A stretch of 64,000 nt of DNA, taken from contig OZ023206.1 in the NCBI GenBank assembly GCA_963995525.1, forward strand, positions 26,697,478 through 26,761,477, given 5' to 3'. Below are positions 44,401-49,739 of this stretch, piece after piece. The notes beneath the pieces were generated by a model, which saw only the letters and a program-made list of their open reading frames with translations, had not been told where the DNA came from and ran no database searches. This DNA comes from Escarpia spicata. Its lineage: Eukaryota > Annelida > Polychaeta > Sabellida > Siboglinidae. The position numbers were made by a program, and so were the translations under genes. The stretch's first letter is position 1; each line of letters opens with the position of its first letter.

Positions 44401-47339
44401 TTACCCCACCAAAACGGGCACCCAGTTTGACCAGCACCCAACTGAAAAGGTCAGTGTTACTGTAAACATGTGTGGAATCGTAGACATTGGCTTTTGCGCC
44501 ACATTTTGTGAGACTGGAATTACTACATGATCCCTCAGACATGCATTTACTGTATGGTCCCTGTTGACAACAGCACGGACCAAGGACTTACTTGTATAAT
44601 TTGTTATTACTACCGACAAATGTAATGAAAAAAATCATAATTGCATGTATGTGGAGCAACATATGTTTATGAAGAGAATGGCTAATTAGAATGACTAATT
44701 AGAATGTCATTAAAACTCCAGCAGGCATTGAGTGTAAAACTAAACTAGCCATGCAATTCATGACAAATTTAAAATCTGACAGAATTGATATCAGATGCAT
44801 TTTCAGGCAAATTTGCTAAATTTTGAATAAATAATTGTACTATGCTATGAATCATTAACAGTTTGTGTCACACTTATAAACAAACAAGACACGATTGTTG
44901 TGAATGAAGAGATTCTTCACTCTGGTGGTTTCTCCAATAATTTAGTTTTTCATTTGGCATGAACGTTTTTAACGGAAGCCGGGAAATGGCATGGAATGTT
45001 ATAGTTCTCCAGCATATGCACAAACACTGTTTTGGCCTTTGCAGACTTACGAGACCATTATTTGTTTTGTGTCGGTGAGAGATGTGATTGGGTGTGTGGT
45101 TTCAGGGCACGGCCCAAGCCTCAGACAGACACAGCCATGTGGGTGATGACGGACGGAAACTGTCGTGATGCGGGCATGTCCACCAGGTAAATATACCAGG
45201 GATGACATTAGCCCATTAGACTAAAAAACTTACCCATAGACTGATATTCAAAGTCTGCAAAATCCAGCCTAAACTAACTGCGAAATGTTTGATAATATGG
45301 TGGCACCATCTAGCAGATAATTTTACTAACATCAGAAATGATGTTTGAATGTACGGACCAAACATTTTCATGTTTCGTGTCTATTAAGTGTAGAAATAGT
45401 GATTTTTAAAAAAAGGTGATGTCGAAAGGGTTGATATATTAATATGACGTAGAAAGGGGTCTTCAAATAATTTATACTTTTATACAAATCATACATCTCG
45501 TCGTTTTTTGCCATTAAAAAAAAATGGATAAAATTCTTCCATAAGATATCTATGTGCTAAATGCTAATACAGTCACTGCGAGATCACACTGATGATGACA
45601 ATTGCGTAGAATGACTACCGTGTCGCCATCTAGTGGTAGCCAGTGTGACAAAGAAGAATACTGAAAGCTGCCAAACCATACCTGAATAAAATATAAATTT
45701 TACTGACTACAAAAAGAAATTGTGTAAGAAAATATATCACATTTATGATGTGTAAACTTAGGCTAATCATTAGCACCTGTACAATTATTTCTCTCCAGAT
45801 TAACAATTTTATCCCCCATAACACTCAAATTAAGTTAACAGATTCGATGAATATTTCCAGTGTGGTTTATTAAAACATATTTAGTTAAAATTAAGGTAAT
45901 ATTAGCTTGATTTTAGAATAAAAGCCAATCAGACTTTATACCTTAACTAATGTCTCGTTATGTCCTGATCACTGAATGTAAACTTTTTTTAAATCCACAG
46001 AAGAAACCTTCCAAATGAAGAAGAAGAAGAACGCGATTCATCCACATCAACCATCAGTGAAGACATTTTTGGTATGTTTTGGTTTTTCTCGCTTAGGGTA
46101 GTTGAGCAACTAGTCTCCGGATAAGTCTTTGTTTAATAATAGAATACTTAGTAATGAAAACAGTGTAGCAATTTTTTGATTCTGTAATATTATACTTTGA
46201 TATAAACTAAAGAGTCTCACCTGTGTTGTGTTGTTTATACATTTATTAACTTTTTTAAATAATAATATAAAACACATTAATACAGTTTTGTTTTGCCAGC
46301 CTTTTGTTTTCATAGTTTTTTCAGTTTCATATTTTCTCACATATATACACTAAAACGTTGTTACAATAACAAATATTGCATCAGAATTTGGTACGTCTTG
46401 TTCTTGGTGTTACCTTAAAAATATGGGGGTTTCCAAGACAAACAATTTATTTTCTGAAATGGTTACCTTTTAAGAATTGTTTGATAGCAGATGTGGATGA
46501 TTACAGTTGATTGTGATCATACATTTCAACAACAATTGTAACTGATTACATTAGTAGTGCAATCATCCTATCTCTGAAATGGCTCTCCAAAAACCTCCAA
46601 TTGCACCCCTCTTGAGGGCTCTTTGAAAACCTCCAACTGAGGGGCCTCCGAAAACCTCCAACTGAACCCCTCTTGAGGTTCGCAATATATTAAAACTTCA
46701 AACTGCACATGCTTTCACACTTAGTACGAGGCCTGTTTTATGACATGTTTTATGACAACGCAAACACTCTTTTGACGTTATTATTGGTAATATAAAACCA
46801 GTTTATGGTCCAACACGAGATCGTGGTATCTGATAAATAAAACTTCAGTTATCCTACGACAAAAACACTCGTTATTTGAAAAAGAAAAACCTGTTCTGAC
46901 TTTCCCAAAACCCATTCCAATAATGGGAGTTAGGACAAGGGGTCTCTGGCTAAGGGCCTGGTATAAGCTACCTGTCAGGCTTGCGAGGATGAAACAAAAC
47001 ATTTCTTCTAGTAAACAGCAACTCTTTCTTCCCACAGCAAAACCGGCTCCTTGGACACTCGGCTCTAAAATGCGAATCCGGAAAAGTCTTGCTCCTTCCA
47101 TCAACAGCTCAGTTGCAACGTCGACCGAATCGACGCGACGCCGTCGTGCCAAGTGGCTCCACCCGGAGGAAATGAGTCTGTACCAAGGGGTGAAAGAGTT
47201 TGGTATGGGGCAGTGGGCGATGATTAAGAAGAAGTACAACTTTGTGGGTCGCACAAATATCGACCTAAAGGACAAGTGGAGGAATTTGGTGCGGAGTGGT
47301 CGCGTCGACGAGTGGAACAACATCTACGAAAAACAGTAA
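14354..47339 (+). CDS. TERF: Telomeric repeat-binding factor (TRF1/TRF2 family), 13-exon gene model
   Basis: Proteins of this family dimerise through a TRFH domain and bind double-stranded telomeric DNA through a C-terminal Myb domain in the shelterin complex. The model joins 14354-14480, 15277-15488, 17945-18037, 18846-18998, 25666-25736, 28277-28397, 28501-28674, 28735-28819, 31042-31134, 44257-44449, 45106-45186, 46001-46071 and 47038-47339. Exon lengths sum to 1776 nt, giving 591 residues plus stop, and every junction keeps phase. Residues about 10-215 align by eye with the TRFH domain, including the AEEVF helix near residue 128 and the AAA motif at 196. Residues 377-441 are a basic repeat linker, 468-491 are acidic, and 525-585 form the Myb domain with Trp531, Trp551, Trp572 and telobox [10 protein letters not shown] (566-575). 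Introns are long and full of transposons. Exon 7 is the least certain part. TRF1 versus TRF2 cannot be assigned, since invertebrates may carry a single gene. Confidence 0.85.
15277..15488 (+). CDS. TERF: TERF exon 2: TRFH domain
   Basis: The acceptor is a pyrimidine-rich tract ending in CCAG and the donor is GTATGG. The exon starts with two bases that complete a codon and ends in phase 0. It encodes about 71 residues (43-113) with helical character, including [11 protein letters not shown] and the basic end AAEAIKKE. These fit the middle helices of TRFH when set beside TRF1, and the spacing from the exon 1 Trp to the exon 3 AEEVF motif is close to that of human TRF1. Confidence 0.8.
15975..16210 (+). 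mobile_element. tRNA-derived SINE, 5'-truncated
   Basis: Starts in TCAACTGTATGAATGAATAC and runs through GCAGCATGGCTGAATGCTTC to the TATATAA end, parallel to 48520-48725. It abuts the 3' end of the LINE that follows. Confidence 0.7.
16215..17735 (-). mobile_element. LINE, 5'-truncated, in TERF intron 2
   Basis: The minus strand reads, in order, [13 protein letters not shown], a [15 protein letters not shown] segment, [18 protein letters not shown], a degraded ADD box, [34 protein letters not shown] and a His/Cys-containing end. This is the normal order for a non-LTR reverse transcriptase from fingers to C-terminus. Several stops and shifts make it inactive. Confidence 0.85.
17945..18037 (+). 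CDS. TERF: TERF exon 3: TRFH AEEVF helix
   Basis: This 93-nt, phase 0 to phase 0 exon encodes residues 114-144. The string [18 protein letters not shown] matches the best conserved TRFH segment (human TRF1 has AVC, then EAEEVFERIFG). It is the strongest single piece of evidence for the TRFH domain. The acceptor is TTATTACAG and the donor is GTATCT. Confidence 0.9.
18468..18770. repeat. Degenerate two-copy tandem repeat
   Basis: Two ~140-bp copies share TTAACATTTTG, TTTTTGxATTxTGTAATTG and CAATTGAAAATT motifs. It lies just before TERF exon 4. Confidence 0.5.
18846..18998 (+). CDS. TERF: TERF exon 4: TRFH C-terminal helices
   Basis: This 153-nt, phase 0 to phase 0 exon encodes residues 145-195. 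I chose the acceptor at 18845 (TTTGCAG) over the one at 18821. It joins exon 3 so that [15 protein letters not shown] aligns with the KSKLLMIISQKD region of TRF1, and the later acceptor avoids eight extra residues. The end [10 protein letters not shown] corresponds to the last TRFH helix (SSTFLMKAA in TRF1). Use of the earlier acceptor as a variant is possible. Confidence 0.82.
19490..19800 (+). mobile_element. Probable LINE C-terminal fragment
   Basis: A plus frame reads [14 protein letters not shown], then [14 protein letters not shown], resembling the Arg/Trp-rich tail of LINE ORF2 proteins. It is short and lacks palm motifs. The longer minus-strand frames here are shadows. Confidence 0.42.
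20717..21738 (+). mobile_element. Tigger/pogo-like DNA transposon remnant
   Basis: The left end has CAACACGCTTGTAACAAAC with repeated TATAACGAA motifs. The right end has ATAACGAATTCACATA and TCGTTATAAGCCTGTGTG in inverted sense, as in pogo-type ends. At 20999-21127 the plus frame reads [20 protein letters not shown] then [11 protein letters not shown] and a stop, like the C-terminus of Tigger transposases. Most of the transposase is gone. A fold-back MITE at 21394-21608 sits inside. Confidence 0.75.
21394..21608. mobile_element. Fold-back MITE inserted in the Tigger-like element
   Basis: Ends CTGGGGCCGGTTTCATGAAG and its complement, extending to about 45-bp inverted arms. A second related left end (GGGACCGGTTTCATGAAGCGG at about 21447) lies inside, so one copy appears nested in another. 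Confidence 0.8.
22388..22702. repeat. Direct repeat, copy 1 (MITE part)
   Basis: Near-identical to 24130-24428, with shared TGTGCGAATACGCGAGCGAC and AATGTGGTCTTACCCC. It carries an extra 16 bp (GCACTTTTTCGGTGGG) near the end. It looks like the right part of the element at 23990. Confidence 0.85.
23990..24428. mobile_element. 439-bp MITE with 15-bp perfect TIRs
   Basis: Left end GGGGTAAGACCACAT and right end ATGTGGTCTTACCCC are perfect inverted repeats. No coding capacity. It abuts a SINE fragment at 24429. Confidence 0.82.
24429..24572 (-). mobile_element. tRNA-derived SINE fragment
   Basis: Contains the complement of the box B region (GGATTTGAACCTGGGTTC) and ends at the CATTGCGCTCCAC head. 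The 3' half is missing where it meets the MITE. Confidence 0.7.
25281..25570. mobile_element. MITE with TGTATACCTGC ends
   Basis: Left TGTATACCTGC with GAAATCCGGGAG, right CTCCCGGATTTCATGG with GCAGGTATACA, so the ends are inverted repeats of about 35 bp with mismatches. It ends 95 bp before TERF exon 5. Confidence 0.75.
25666..25736 (+). CDS. TERF: TERF exon 5: end of TRFH and acidic stretch
   Basis: The acceptor is GTTGTAG and the donor GTAAGA, and the exon ends in phase 2. It opens with AAAQMKR, which continues exon 4 as FLVQ-AAAQMKR, like FLMKAAAKVVESKR in human TRF1. An acidic run (EDEEEEA) follows. Reading through the donor gives an immediate stop, so the splice is required. Repeats lie close on both sides. 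Confidence 0.82.
25746..27190. repeat. ~310-bp repeat family copy, split by a TTAA insertion
   Basis: 25746-25917 (CAGTACGTCGCGGTTTGCG to GTTGTCACTTTAA) and 27083-27190 (TTAAAAACTTCGC to ACACCACG) match the first and second halves of the array at 62-63.7 kb. Between them is the insert at 25918-27082. Joining the halves across a single TTAA restores the order seen in unbroken copies. Confidence 0.8.
25918..27082. mobile_element. piggyBac-like non-autonomous element, TTAA target
   Basis: 1165 bp flanked by TTAA at 25914-25917 and 27083-27086. Inverted ends are GGTGGCTGCAC and GTGCAGCTACC, one mismatch. TTAA duplication is the hallmark of piggyBac-superfamily insertion. No transposase frame. 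Confidence 0.75.
27442..27771. mobile_element. AT-rich fold-back MITE
   Basis: GGGATCAAATACATTA at the left and TGTATTTGATCCCAT at the right are inverted. The interior is a series of CAAATAC and GTATTTG motifs on both strands. Confidence 0.7.
28095..28260. repeat. ~310-bp repeat family fragment
   Basis: ATGTGCGCATGACCTCC, GCCACCAATGTTGATA and GACAACTCATCAACCAAACC match the array at 62-63.7 kb. It ends about 15 bp before TERF exon 6. Confidence 0.65.
28277..28397 (+). CDS. TERF: TERF exon 6: basic linker
   Basis: The acceptor is TTTGCAG and the donor GTGTGT. One base completes the split Leu codon from exon 5, then 40 codons run to a phase 0 end. The encoded linker is strongly basic (LRKKKN and nearby Arg/Lys) and predicted helical, ending in FEEIHRNK. 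There is no recognisable domain. A nuclear localisation role is plausible but is inference. Confidence 0.7.
28501..28674 (+). CDS. TERF: Possible TERF exon 7, symmetrical cassette
   Basis: A 58-codon open stretch lies between a good acceptor (TATTTTTTACAG) and a consensus donor (GTAAGT), phase 0 on both sides. It can be kept or skipped without breaking the frame. The encoded residues are rich in aromatic residues and Cys, unlike the other linker exons, and match no domain I recognise. It may be a facultative exon or a chance open stretch in the intron between exons 6 and 8. Confidence 0.4.
28735..28819 (+). CDS. TERF: TERF exon 8 with GC donor
   Basis: The acceptor is TTATTGCAG. The exon encodes 28 codons plus one base (phase 1), including [12 protein letters not shown]. 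No GT donor occurs before the in-frame TGA at 28825; the fitting site is AG followed by GCAAGT, the usual form of a GC-AG intron. The phase then agrees with exon 9. Function in the linker is unknown. Confidence 0.62.
28905..29062. repeat. 35-bp minisatellite
   Basis: About four tandem copies containing AAACTGCCCACACCACCAT, with a degenerate start from 28835. It follows closely on the GC donor of TERF exon 8. The 104-codon frame over it is an artefact. Confidence 0.85.
29445..29605. repeat. GGACATCAA dispersed repeat
   Basis: Carries two GGACATCAA boxes and GTAATTTTGTCTGATATCGG. Related pieces lie at 49410-49735 and 50910-50935. Confidence 0.5.
29628..29790. repeat. Inverted-repeat arm (left)
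   Basis: Shows about 150 bp of inverted similarity to 30825-30970, with CTCTGGTCATACATAAATATG here and its complement there. The arms enclose about 1 kb that includes the TTAA element at 29918. Confidence 0.75.
29918..30413. mobile_element. piggyBac-like MITE with TTAA-CCCTTTA ends
   Basis: TTAA at 29914-29917 and 30414-30417 flanks ends CCCTTTA and TAAAGGG. Length 496 bp with no ORF. CCC...GGG ends next to TTAA fit the piggyBac superfamily. A related larger element is at 47785-49224. Confidence 0.72.
30583..30604. repeat. (TA)n microsatellite
   Basis: Eleven TA units. Confidence 0.9.
30825..30970. repeat. Inverted-repeat arm (right)
   Basis: Inverted partner of 29628-29790. A third, diverged copy in this orientation lies at 32875-33010 (ACATCTGGATGTGTTTCCTG). 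Two copies thus bracket the 319-residue ORF. Confidence 0.72.
31042..31134 (+). CDS. TERF: TERF exon 9: linker
   Basis: The acceptor is CCTACTTAG and the donor is the consensus GTAAGT. The exon carries two bases, 30 codons and one base, so it is phase 1 on both sides. It fits exon 8 before it and exon 10 thirteen kilobases later. It encodes a basic helical stretch ([13 protein letters not shown]). Reading past the donor gives a stop at 31275. Confidence 0.62.
31135..31361 (+). other. Candidate 5' leader region for the 319-residue ORF
   Basis: A consensus donor, G followed by GTAAGTTTG, starts at 31362. It pairs with the acceptor at 31465 to define a 104-bp intron. Sequence upstream has stops in the frames that would reach the ORF, so any exon here would be untranslated leader. 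Its 5' end is not visible. Confidence 0.3.
31466..32425 (+). CDS. 319-residue tail-anchored-like protein, unknown function
   Basis: I do not recognise this protein. The ORF begins with ATG directly after a splice acceptor (GTTTCACAG) and runs 319 codons to TGA. Residues 1-100 contain spaced cysteines (CEQCVDC, CYQC). Residues 100-200 are Ser/Thr-rich and acidic. Residues 200-285 look helical with heptad-like Leu/Ile spacing. The last ~25 residues ([20 protein letters not shown] and a short end) form one hydrophobic segment, as in tail-anchored membrane proteins; there is no N-terminal signal peptide. It lies inside TERF intron 9 on the same strand. The start is phase-0 compatible with TERF exons 3, 4, 6 and 7, so it could be an alternative terminal exon. 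A nested gene with its own leader exon is equally possible. Confidence 0.6.
   Translation: MDVNSSAVSTNCEQCVDCEAPVCVWTKNCGSTEEQRNGTSSDTQRLCDVSAGQQMSSLTTLCKTVLGGDPARVFDVSLENYCGDIPPFTSLPVCYQCTRETFDDTTVSEKPHISPEHVSASITSISSSELHMSTSTEAELSDNISELHTQKTSSFMICSEKRLSDKISISQRTDDENYDVTDNPHTDEHHVCPLKTAQGHISSKDIATLVEHCEQRQRHLVDYIAANRDHPAYELDELTMYVQLIADTLALVKMASCCESLSEREYKERYMRILQLILNIEVARLTDKASLHDGLIIVFSWYFMQIFVCCLVAAMFMYC
32743..32748 (+). promoter_or_regulatory. Possible polyadenylation signal after the 319-residue ORF
   Basis: AATAAA occurs about 320 nt past the TGA, in an AT-rich stretch. It is the first canonical hexamer I found downstream. In such AT-rich DNA this is weak evidence. Confidence 0.3.
33238..33261. 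repeat. (TA)n microsatellite
   Basis: Short TA tract. Confidence 0.9.
33590..33960. repeat. Dispersed repeat with two internal copies
   Basis: AATTTTGCATAGA and ATCTGxATTTGATTGAATCATT occur twice (from about 33690 and 33850). A third piece is at 34548-34575. The start has the palindrome GTCCTTTGGCCAAAGGTCC. A related GTCCGAAGGACTTCAGGGCC lies at 35780. This could be one transposon of about 2.2 kb, but its ends are not proven. Confidence 0.5.
34590..34985 (-). mobile_element. LINE reverse transcriptase fragment
   Basis: The minus frame reads [18 protein letters not shown], then [20 protein letters not shown], and in the next frame a LLYADD box. These are the palm motifs of a non-LTR reverse transcriptase. 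It is 5'- and 3'-truncated. Confidence 0.8.
34990..36622. other. TERF intron 9 sequence without recognised genes
   Basis: AT-rich sequence with stops in all frames. The GTCCGAAGGACTTC motif at 35780 may be an element end. Confidence 0.35.
36623..36955 (-). mobile_element. LINE 3' tail, copy 1
   Basis: About 330 bp nearly identical to 39817-40145, with shared AGTAATTTATTTCCAACAAC and GAAAGGGGGTGAAC. The second copy continues into LINE coding sequence, so both are 3' untranslated tails. It lies 360 bp before the 66-bp array. Confidence 0.8.
37317..39415. repeat. 66-bp minisatellite array, about 32 copies
   Basis: The unit contains TATTTTGGGAAAATGGGTGT, GCTGGGTTCAAGTATCCTAT and GTTAAGGTAGTTGGTAGGTC. 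Variant sites (GTGTGCTG or GTGTACTG, CCTATG or CCTCTG or CCTATC) shuffle between copies. Extra 4- or 8-bp GGTA/GGTC blocks occur at intervals. Since 66 is a multiple of three and units lack stops, both strands are open for hundreds of codons (up to 176 residues). I see no start context, splice pattern or codon bias for a gene. Confidence 0.97.
39817..40520 (-). mobile_element. LINE A, 3' segment (C-terminus and tail)
   Basis: The minus strand reads [18 protein letters not shown] and [19 protein letters not shown], a LINE C-terminal region, followed by a tail ending in (CCTA)n. The upstream coding half is at 42148-42905, separated by an inserted CR1-like element. Confidence 0.82.
40521..42147 (+). 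mobile_element. CR1/L2-like LINE inserted into LINE A
   Basis: Plus frames read [81 protein letters not shown] and [15 protein letters not shown] up to the stop at 41998. The element ends in TTATTATTATTATTA. It lacks the endonuclease half and carries stops and a shift near 41430. Confidence 0.88.
42148..42905 (-). mobile_element. LINE A, 5' segment (RT palm)
   Basis: The minus strand reads [63 protein letters not shown] and, at the break, [12 protein letters not shown]. Continuing at 40520 gives TYCSKIWGN, the normal next motif. Several stops. Confidence 0.82.
42905..43130. repeat. CTACCGTGTCGCCATCT dispersed repeat
   Basis: Homologous to 45610-45800 and to 51465-51535 with 52045-52110. Shared parts are GCCAGTGTGAC, GAATAAAATATAAATTT and TGTGTAAACTTAGGCT. 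This family is part of the block that surrounds the duplicated TERF exons. Confidence 0.75.
43565..43925 (-). mobile_element. LINE C-terminal fragment
   Basis: The minus frame reads [39 protein letters not shown] and NNWESEA, a common LINE ORF2 C-terminus. Confidence 0.78.
44257..44449 (+). CDS. TERF: TERF exon 10: basic repeat linker
   Basis: The acceptor follows a T-rich tract (TTGTTACAG), the donor is GTCAGT, and the exon ends in phase 2. After an acidic, Ser-rich start it encodes a degenerate ~13-residue repeat of the form KR-x-PSLT-x-T, with about four copies between residues 400 and 441. The DNA shows matching ~39-bp periodicity, so the exon contains a small coding minisatellite. The Lys-Arg pairs are candidate nuclear localisation or DNA-contact patches, but this is inference. 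Confidence 0.75.
45106..45186 (+). CDS. TERF: TERF exon 11: linker
   Basis: The acceptor is GGTTTCAG and the donor GTAAAT. One base plus 26 codons plus two bases gives phase 2. The short linker carries ARPKPQTD at its start and a Cys near its end. It is the upstream partner for either copy of exon 12, since both begin with a single base that completes an Arg codon. Confidence 0.72.
45285..45590. repeat. Repeat shared with 47835-48110
   Basis: Shared ATGGTGGCxxxATCTA, AACATTTTCATGTTTC, ATTCTTCCAxAAGATATCTA and GTGCTAAATxxTAA. The second copy lies inside the TTAA element at 47785. Confidence 0.65.
46001..46071 (+). CDS. TERF: TERF exon 12: acidic linker
   Basis: The acceptor is AAATCCACAG and the donor GTATGT, and the exon ends in phase 1. 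It encodes an acidic, Ser/Thr-rich segment ([18 protein letters not shown]). A near copy lies at 52301-52365, two codons shorter within the Glu run. Confidence 0.78.
46570..46690. repeat. CCTCCAA short tandem repeat in intron 12
   Basis: AAAACCTCCAA and ACCCCTCTTGAGG repeat several times. Missing from the duplicated copy of intron 12. Confidence 0.6.
47038..47339 (+). CDS. TERF: TERF exon 13: Myb/telobox DNA-binding domain and stop
   Basis: The acceptor is TTCTTCCCACAG and the stop is TAA at 47337-47339. The exon encodes a basic arm (RRRRAKW), three Myb tryptophans at normal spacing (531, 551, 572), the GMGQWAMI turn and the telobox [10 protein letters not shown] in recognition helix 3. Telobox-type Myb domains with a LKDKWRN core are diagnostic of double-stranded telomere-repeat binders. 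The protein ends 16 residues after the telobox, as in TRF proteins. Confidence 0.93.
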
Positions 47340-47473
47340 TTACGCAACGATGAGACTTTTCTAAATATGATTTCCTCTTAAGGATAGAAACTGATCGAAA
47401 ACAGTCATAAATATCAAAATAGCATAATGATGGCAGCTGACGCTCTTCGTTATTCTACATGAAATTAGTTTTC

Positions 47474-47479
47474 AATAAA
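47474..47479 (+). promoter_or_regulatory. TERF: Polyadenylation signal AATAAA for TERF
   Basis: A canonical AATAAA lies 135 nt past the TERF stop in TTTTCAATAAAAATG. The equivalent place in the downstream exon copy (about 53200) reads TTTTTAGTAGAAATG, so the hexamer is lost there. Confidence 0.65.
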
Positions 47480-47784
47480 AATGATAGGACTATGTACCTT
47501 TATAAACATTTTTATTTTAATAAGAGTACATTTCCTCTTCAACGGAGATTGTAGTTTTGGTTTTATTGTAAAATTGCATTGTACAGTATAAGCGATGTGT
47601 ATTTTTAATGATGCAGAACGAAGTTGTGAAATTGAACAACATTTTGAACAAACAACGAGTATCTGCGAATGCGTTGTGGTGTTTTTGTAACAATCCTCTG
47701 TGGTTTGTAAATATTACTTTCATGACTCATCTACCAAGAATGCCTGTCCCGTCACGTGACAGGCATTTTTGCTAGTAGCATTAA

Positions 47785-49224
47785 TCCTTTAGACCTCAAG
47801 TCGGCCAAACCCGCCACCCATAGACTGCTAAATGTTATACATATTATGGTGGCGCTATCTAATATATAATTTTGAACTCGTCAGAAATTACATTTTAACA
47901 CACGGACCTAACATTTTCATGTTTCAAATCAAGTAAGTGTGGAAATGGTGACTGCTGAAGTCTAAAGGGTTTATATGATGTAAAAAACGGCCTTCAGTTA
48001 TTGAATACTGGTAGAGGCACAAATCATGCGTCCAATTGTTTTTTACCTTTTTGACAAAAAAACTAATCAAATTCTTCCACAAGATATCTATGATATTGTG
48101 CTAAATCTTTAACACATATTCCATCAAATTTCTGCAAACAAGCTATTAGAGAAGTTGTTTTGAGTGAAGTACGTACAAAAGTAGACTGGCAAAATACAAA
48201 TCTCATAAGAGATGCCTGCGTCAAAAACCGTGCGTCCTAGCTGCACTGCGTAAATCACTTTGTGGCCAGAGCGTGTCACGTGAATCGGTGTGAGATCGGG
48301 CAGTATATTAACATTGGCCAAGAGTGTTAGAAAACAGGATTTCAGTGACATGATTTTTGACCTGGCATGAAATTTCCAATCTTGAGTACATAGAAGACAG
48401 TAATGTGACTGGGGCTAGAGTGTCGGACTCTCAGTCAAGAAAACCCAGGTTCGAATCCAGTGCTGCTGTGTCAAACCTTGGGCAAGTTCGTTCACTTCAT
48501 GTTGCTCCAGTTCACTCAGCTGTATGAATGAGTAGCTGGCTATAGTCGGTGGTGGATATTGGTGTACGAATAGTATTCACGCATTAACTGCAGCATGGCT
48601 GAATGTTTCCCAGAGAAGTTGAGATGGTGTTCAATTGAACAGGTCTGCCAGGGAATAAAGTGTAAACGCTCTGAGCAGTCCTAAGGACTAGATACTGTGC
48701 TATACAAGAACTTACCTTTCCTTTCTTTCTTAAATTATAAGTATTTTTACTTGTAAATTGTTTCTTTCAAACTTTTCTCTTATAAGTCACACTGGTATGT
48801 TTGTTTGTTTAACTTGTATATCTAATTAGTCTGATTTGTTTGCATAAATGCTTTGATTGATTTATTGGTTAATAAATACATCAGTATGGATTTTAATCTA
48901 ATGTTGGGTCCATCTCACAATGGCATTCTTAATTATATGGTCATTCTTAATTTTGACCCTTTACGCCCGAGCTACTTATCTGTTGTGATCTCCAACCACG
49001 CCTACCCGCCTACAAATAAGCTGAACTTTAATGATTCATTTACTGAATAATGACGTTCTGTATGTAATTTTAAAGCTTAAGTTATATTGCTATGCTCTAG
49101 GAGCATTTGTTGTATGGTTTTATATTGAAAGTTTTCGAGTTACCACCATATTGACACAATGTACAGTATATGAATGCAGTGGGGATTGGATTGCATTTCA
49201 TTAAAATGTCATTGGTCTAAAGGG
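47785..49224. mobile_element. piggyBac-like element with nested SINE
   Basis: TTAA at 47781-47784 and 49225-49228 flanks ends TCCTTTAGACC and GGTCTAAAGGG, near-perfect inverted repeats. It contains the repeat at 47835-48110 and a SINE at 48401. No transposase frame. It lies between the two TERF Myb exons. Confidence 0.7.
48401..48725 (+). mobile_element. tRNA-derived SINE, fullest copy
   Basis: A tRNA-like head with box B GGTTCGAATCC at 48448-48458 is followed by a ~270-bp body (GGGCAAGTTCGTTCACTTC, GCAGCATGGCTGAATGTTTC, GTCTGCCAGGGAATAAAG) ending at CAAGAACTTACCTTTC and a pyrimidine tail. It defines the family seen six or more times in the window. Confidence 0.85.
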
Positions 49225-49409
49225 TTAAAGCTGCCTAGCATCTTAGCTGGCCAAACATTGCATTAATGAACCATGGTTTATCTTAAATATATTGCTATTT
49301 GGTTAAGACTGTCACCCTTGCTGTTGTGTATTCATAGACAGCATTTGAGAGTTTCTGATACCTGTAGACAAAGTGTAGCTGCATCACTTTGGTCACTTCT
49401 AAGAGATCA

Positions 49410-49735
49410 TCCTAGAACGTTGATGTCTGATATCAGACAAACTTACTTTCCTTAGGGGGAGTGGAGTCGGAGGCAGTCTCATCTGGCATCAGACATTGAT
49501 ACTTTACGCTTCAGACATAGATATAATTATAGTCATAGCGTCGTATTGCCGTTGCCATTGGTGGATGTTGATGTCAGATATTAGGCGAAATTACTTTCGT
49601 TGGGGGAGGGGGTGACCCACGGGTCAAAGGCAGTTTTGTCTGGCATCGGACAGCAATATTTTATGCTTCGGACCAATAGGCGATACTGTTAATATATTTA
49701 TGTCATCATATCAATATTTTTATCTGAGGCGAGCA
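49410..49735. repeat. GGACATCAA-type repeat, two tandem copies
   Basis: Two copies of a module with GATATCAGAC or GATATTAGG, GGGGGAGxGG, CATCxGACA and TTTTACGCTTC boxes. Related to 29445-29605. Confidence 0.5.
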
Positions 49736-49739
49736 CCCA

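Larger units (their letters stand above)
45600..47500 (+). repeat. Duplicated block, copy A (TERF exons 12-13 and flanks)
   Basis: This block matches 51455-53300. Shared parts include the CTACCGTGTCGCCATCT stretch, the TGATGTGTAAACTTAGGCT stretch, exon 12, intron 12 (the AAAAAGAAAAACCTGTT and CCCATTCCA tracts), exon 13 and the 3' flank up to about 150 bp past the stop. Intron 12 is about 965 bp here and about 400 bp in copy B, so they differ by indels. Confidence 0.75.

Noticed and set aside
46781..47323. 180-residue minus-strand frame
   Set aside because: It is antisense to TERF exon 13, and the same antisense frame appears over exon 13b.
48401..48480. Possible tRNA gene (box B GGTTCGAATCC)
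   Set aside because: No full cloverleaf can be drawn and the same sequence leads a SINE body found several times.
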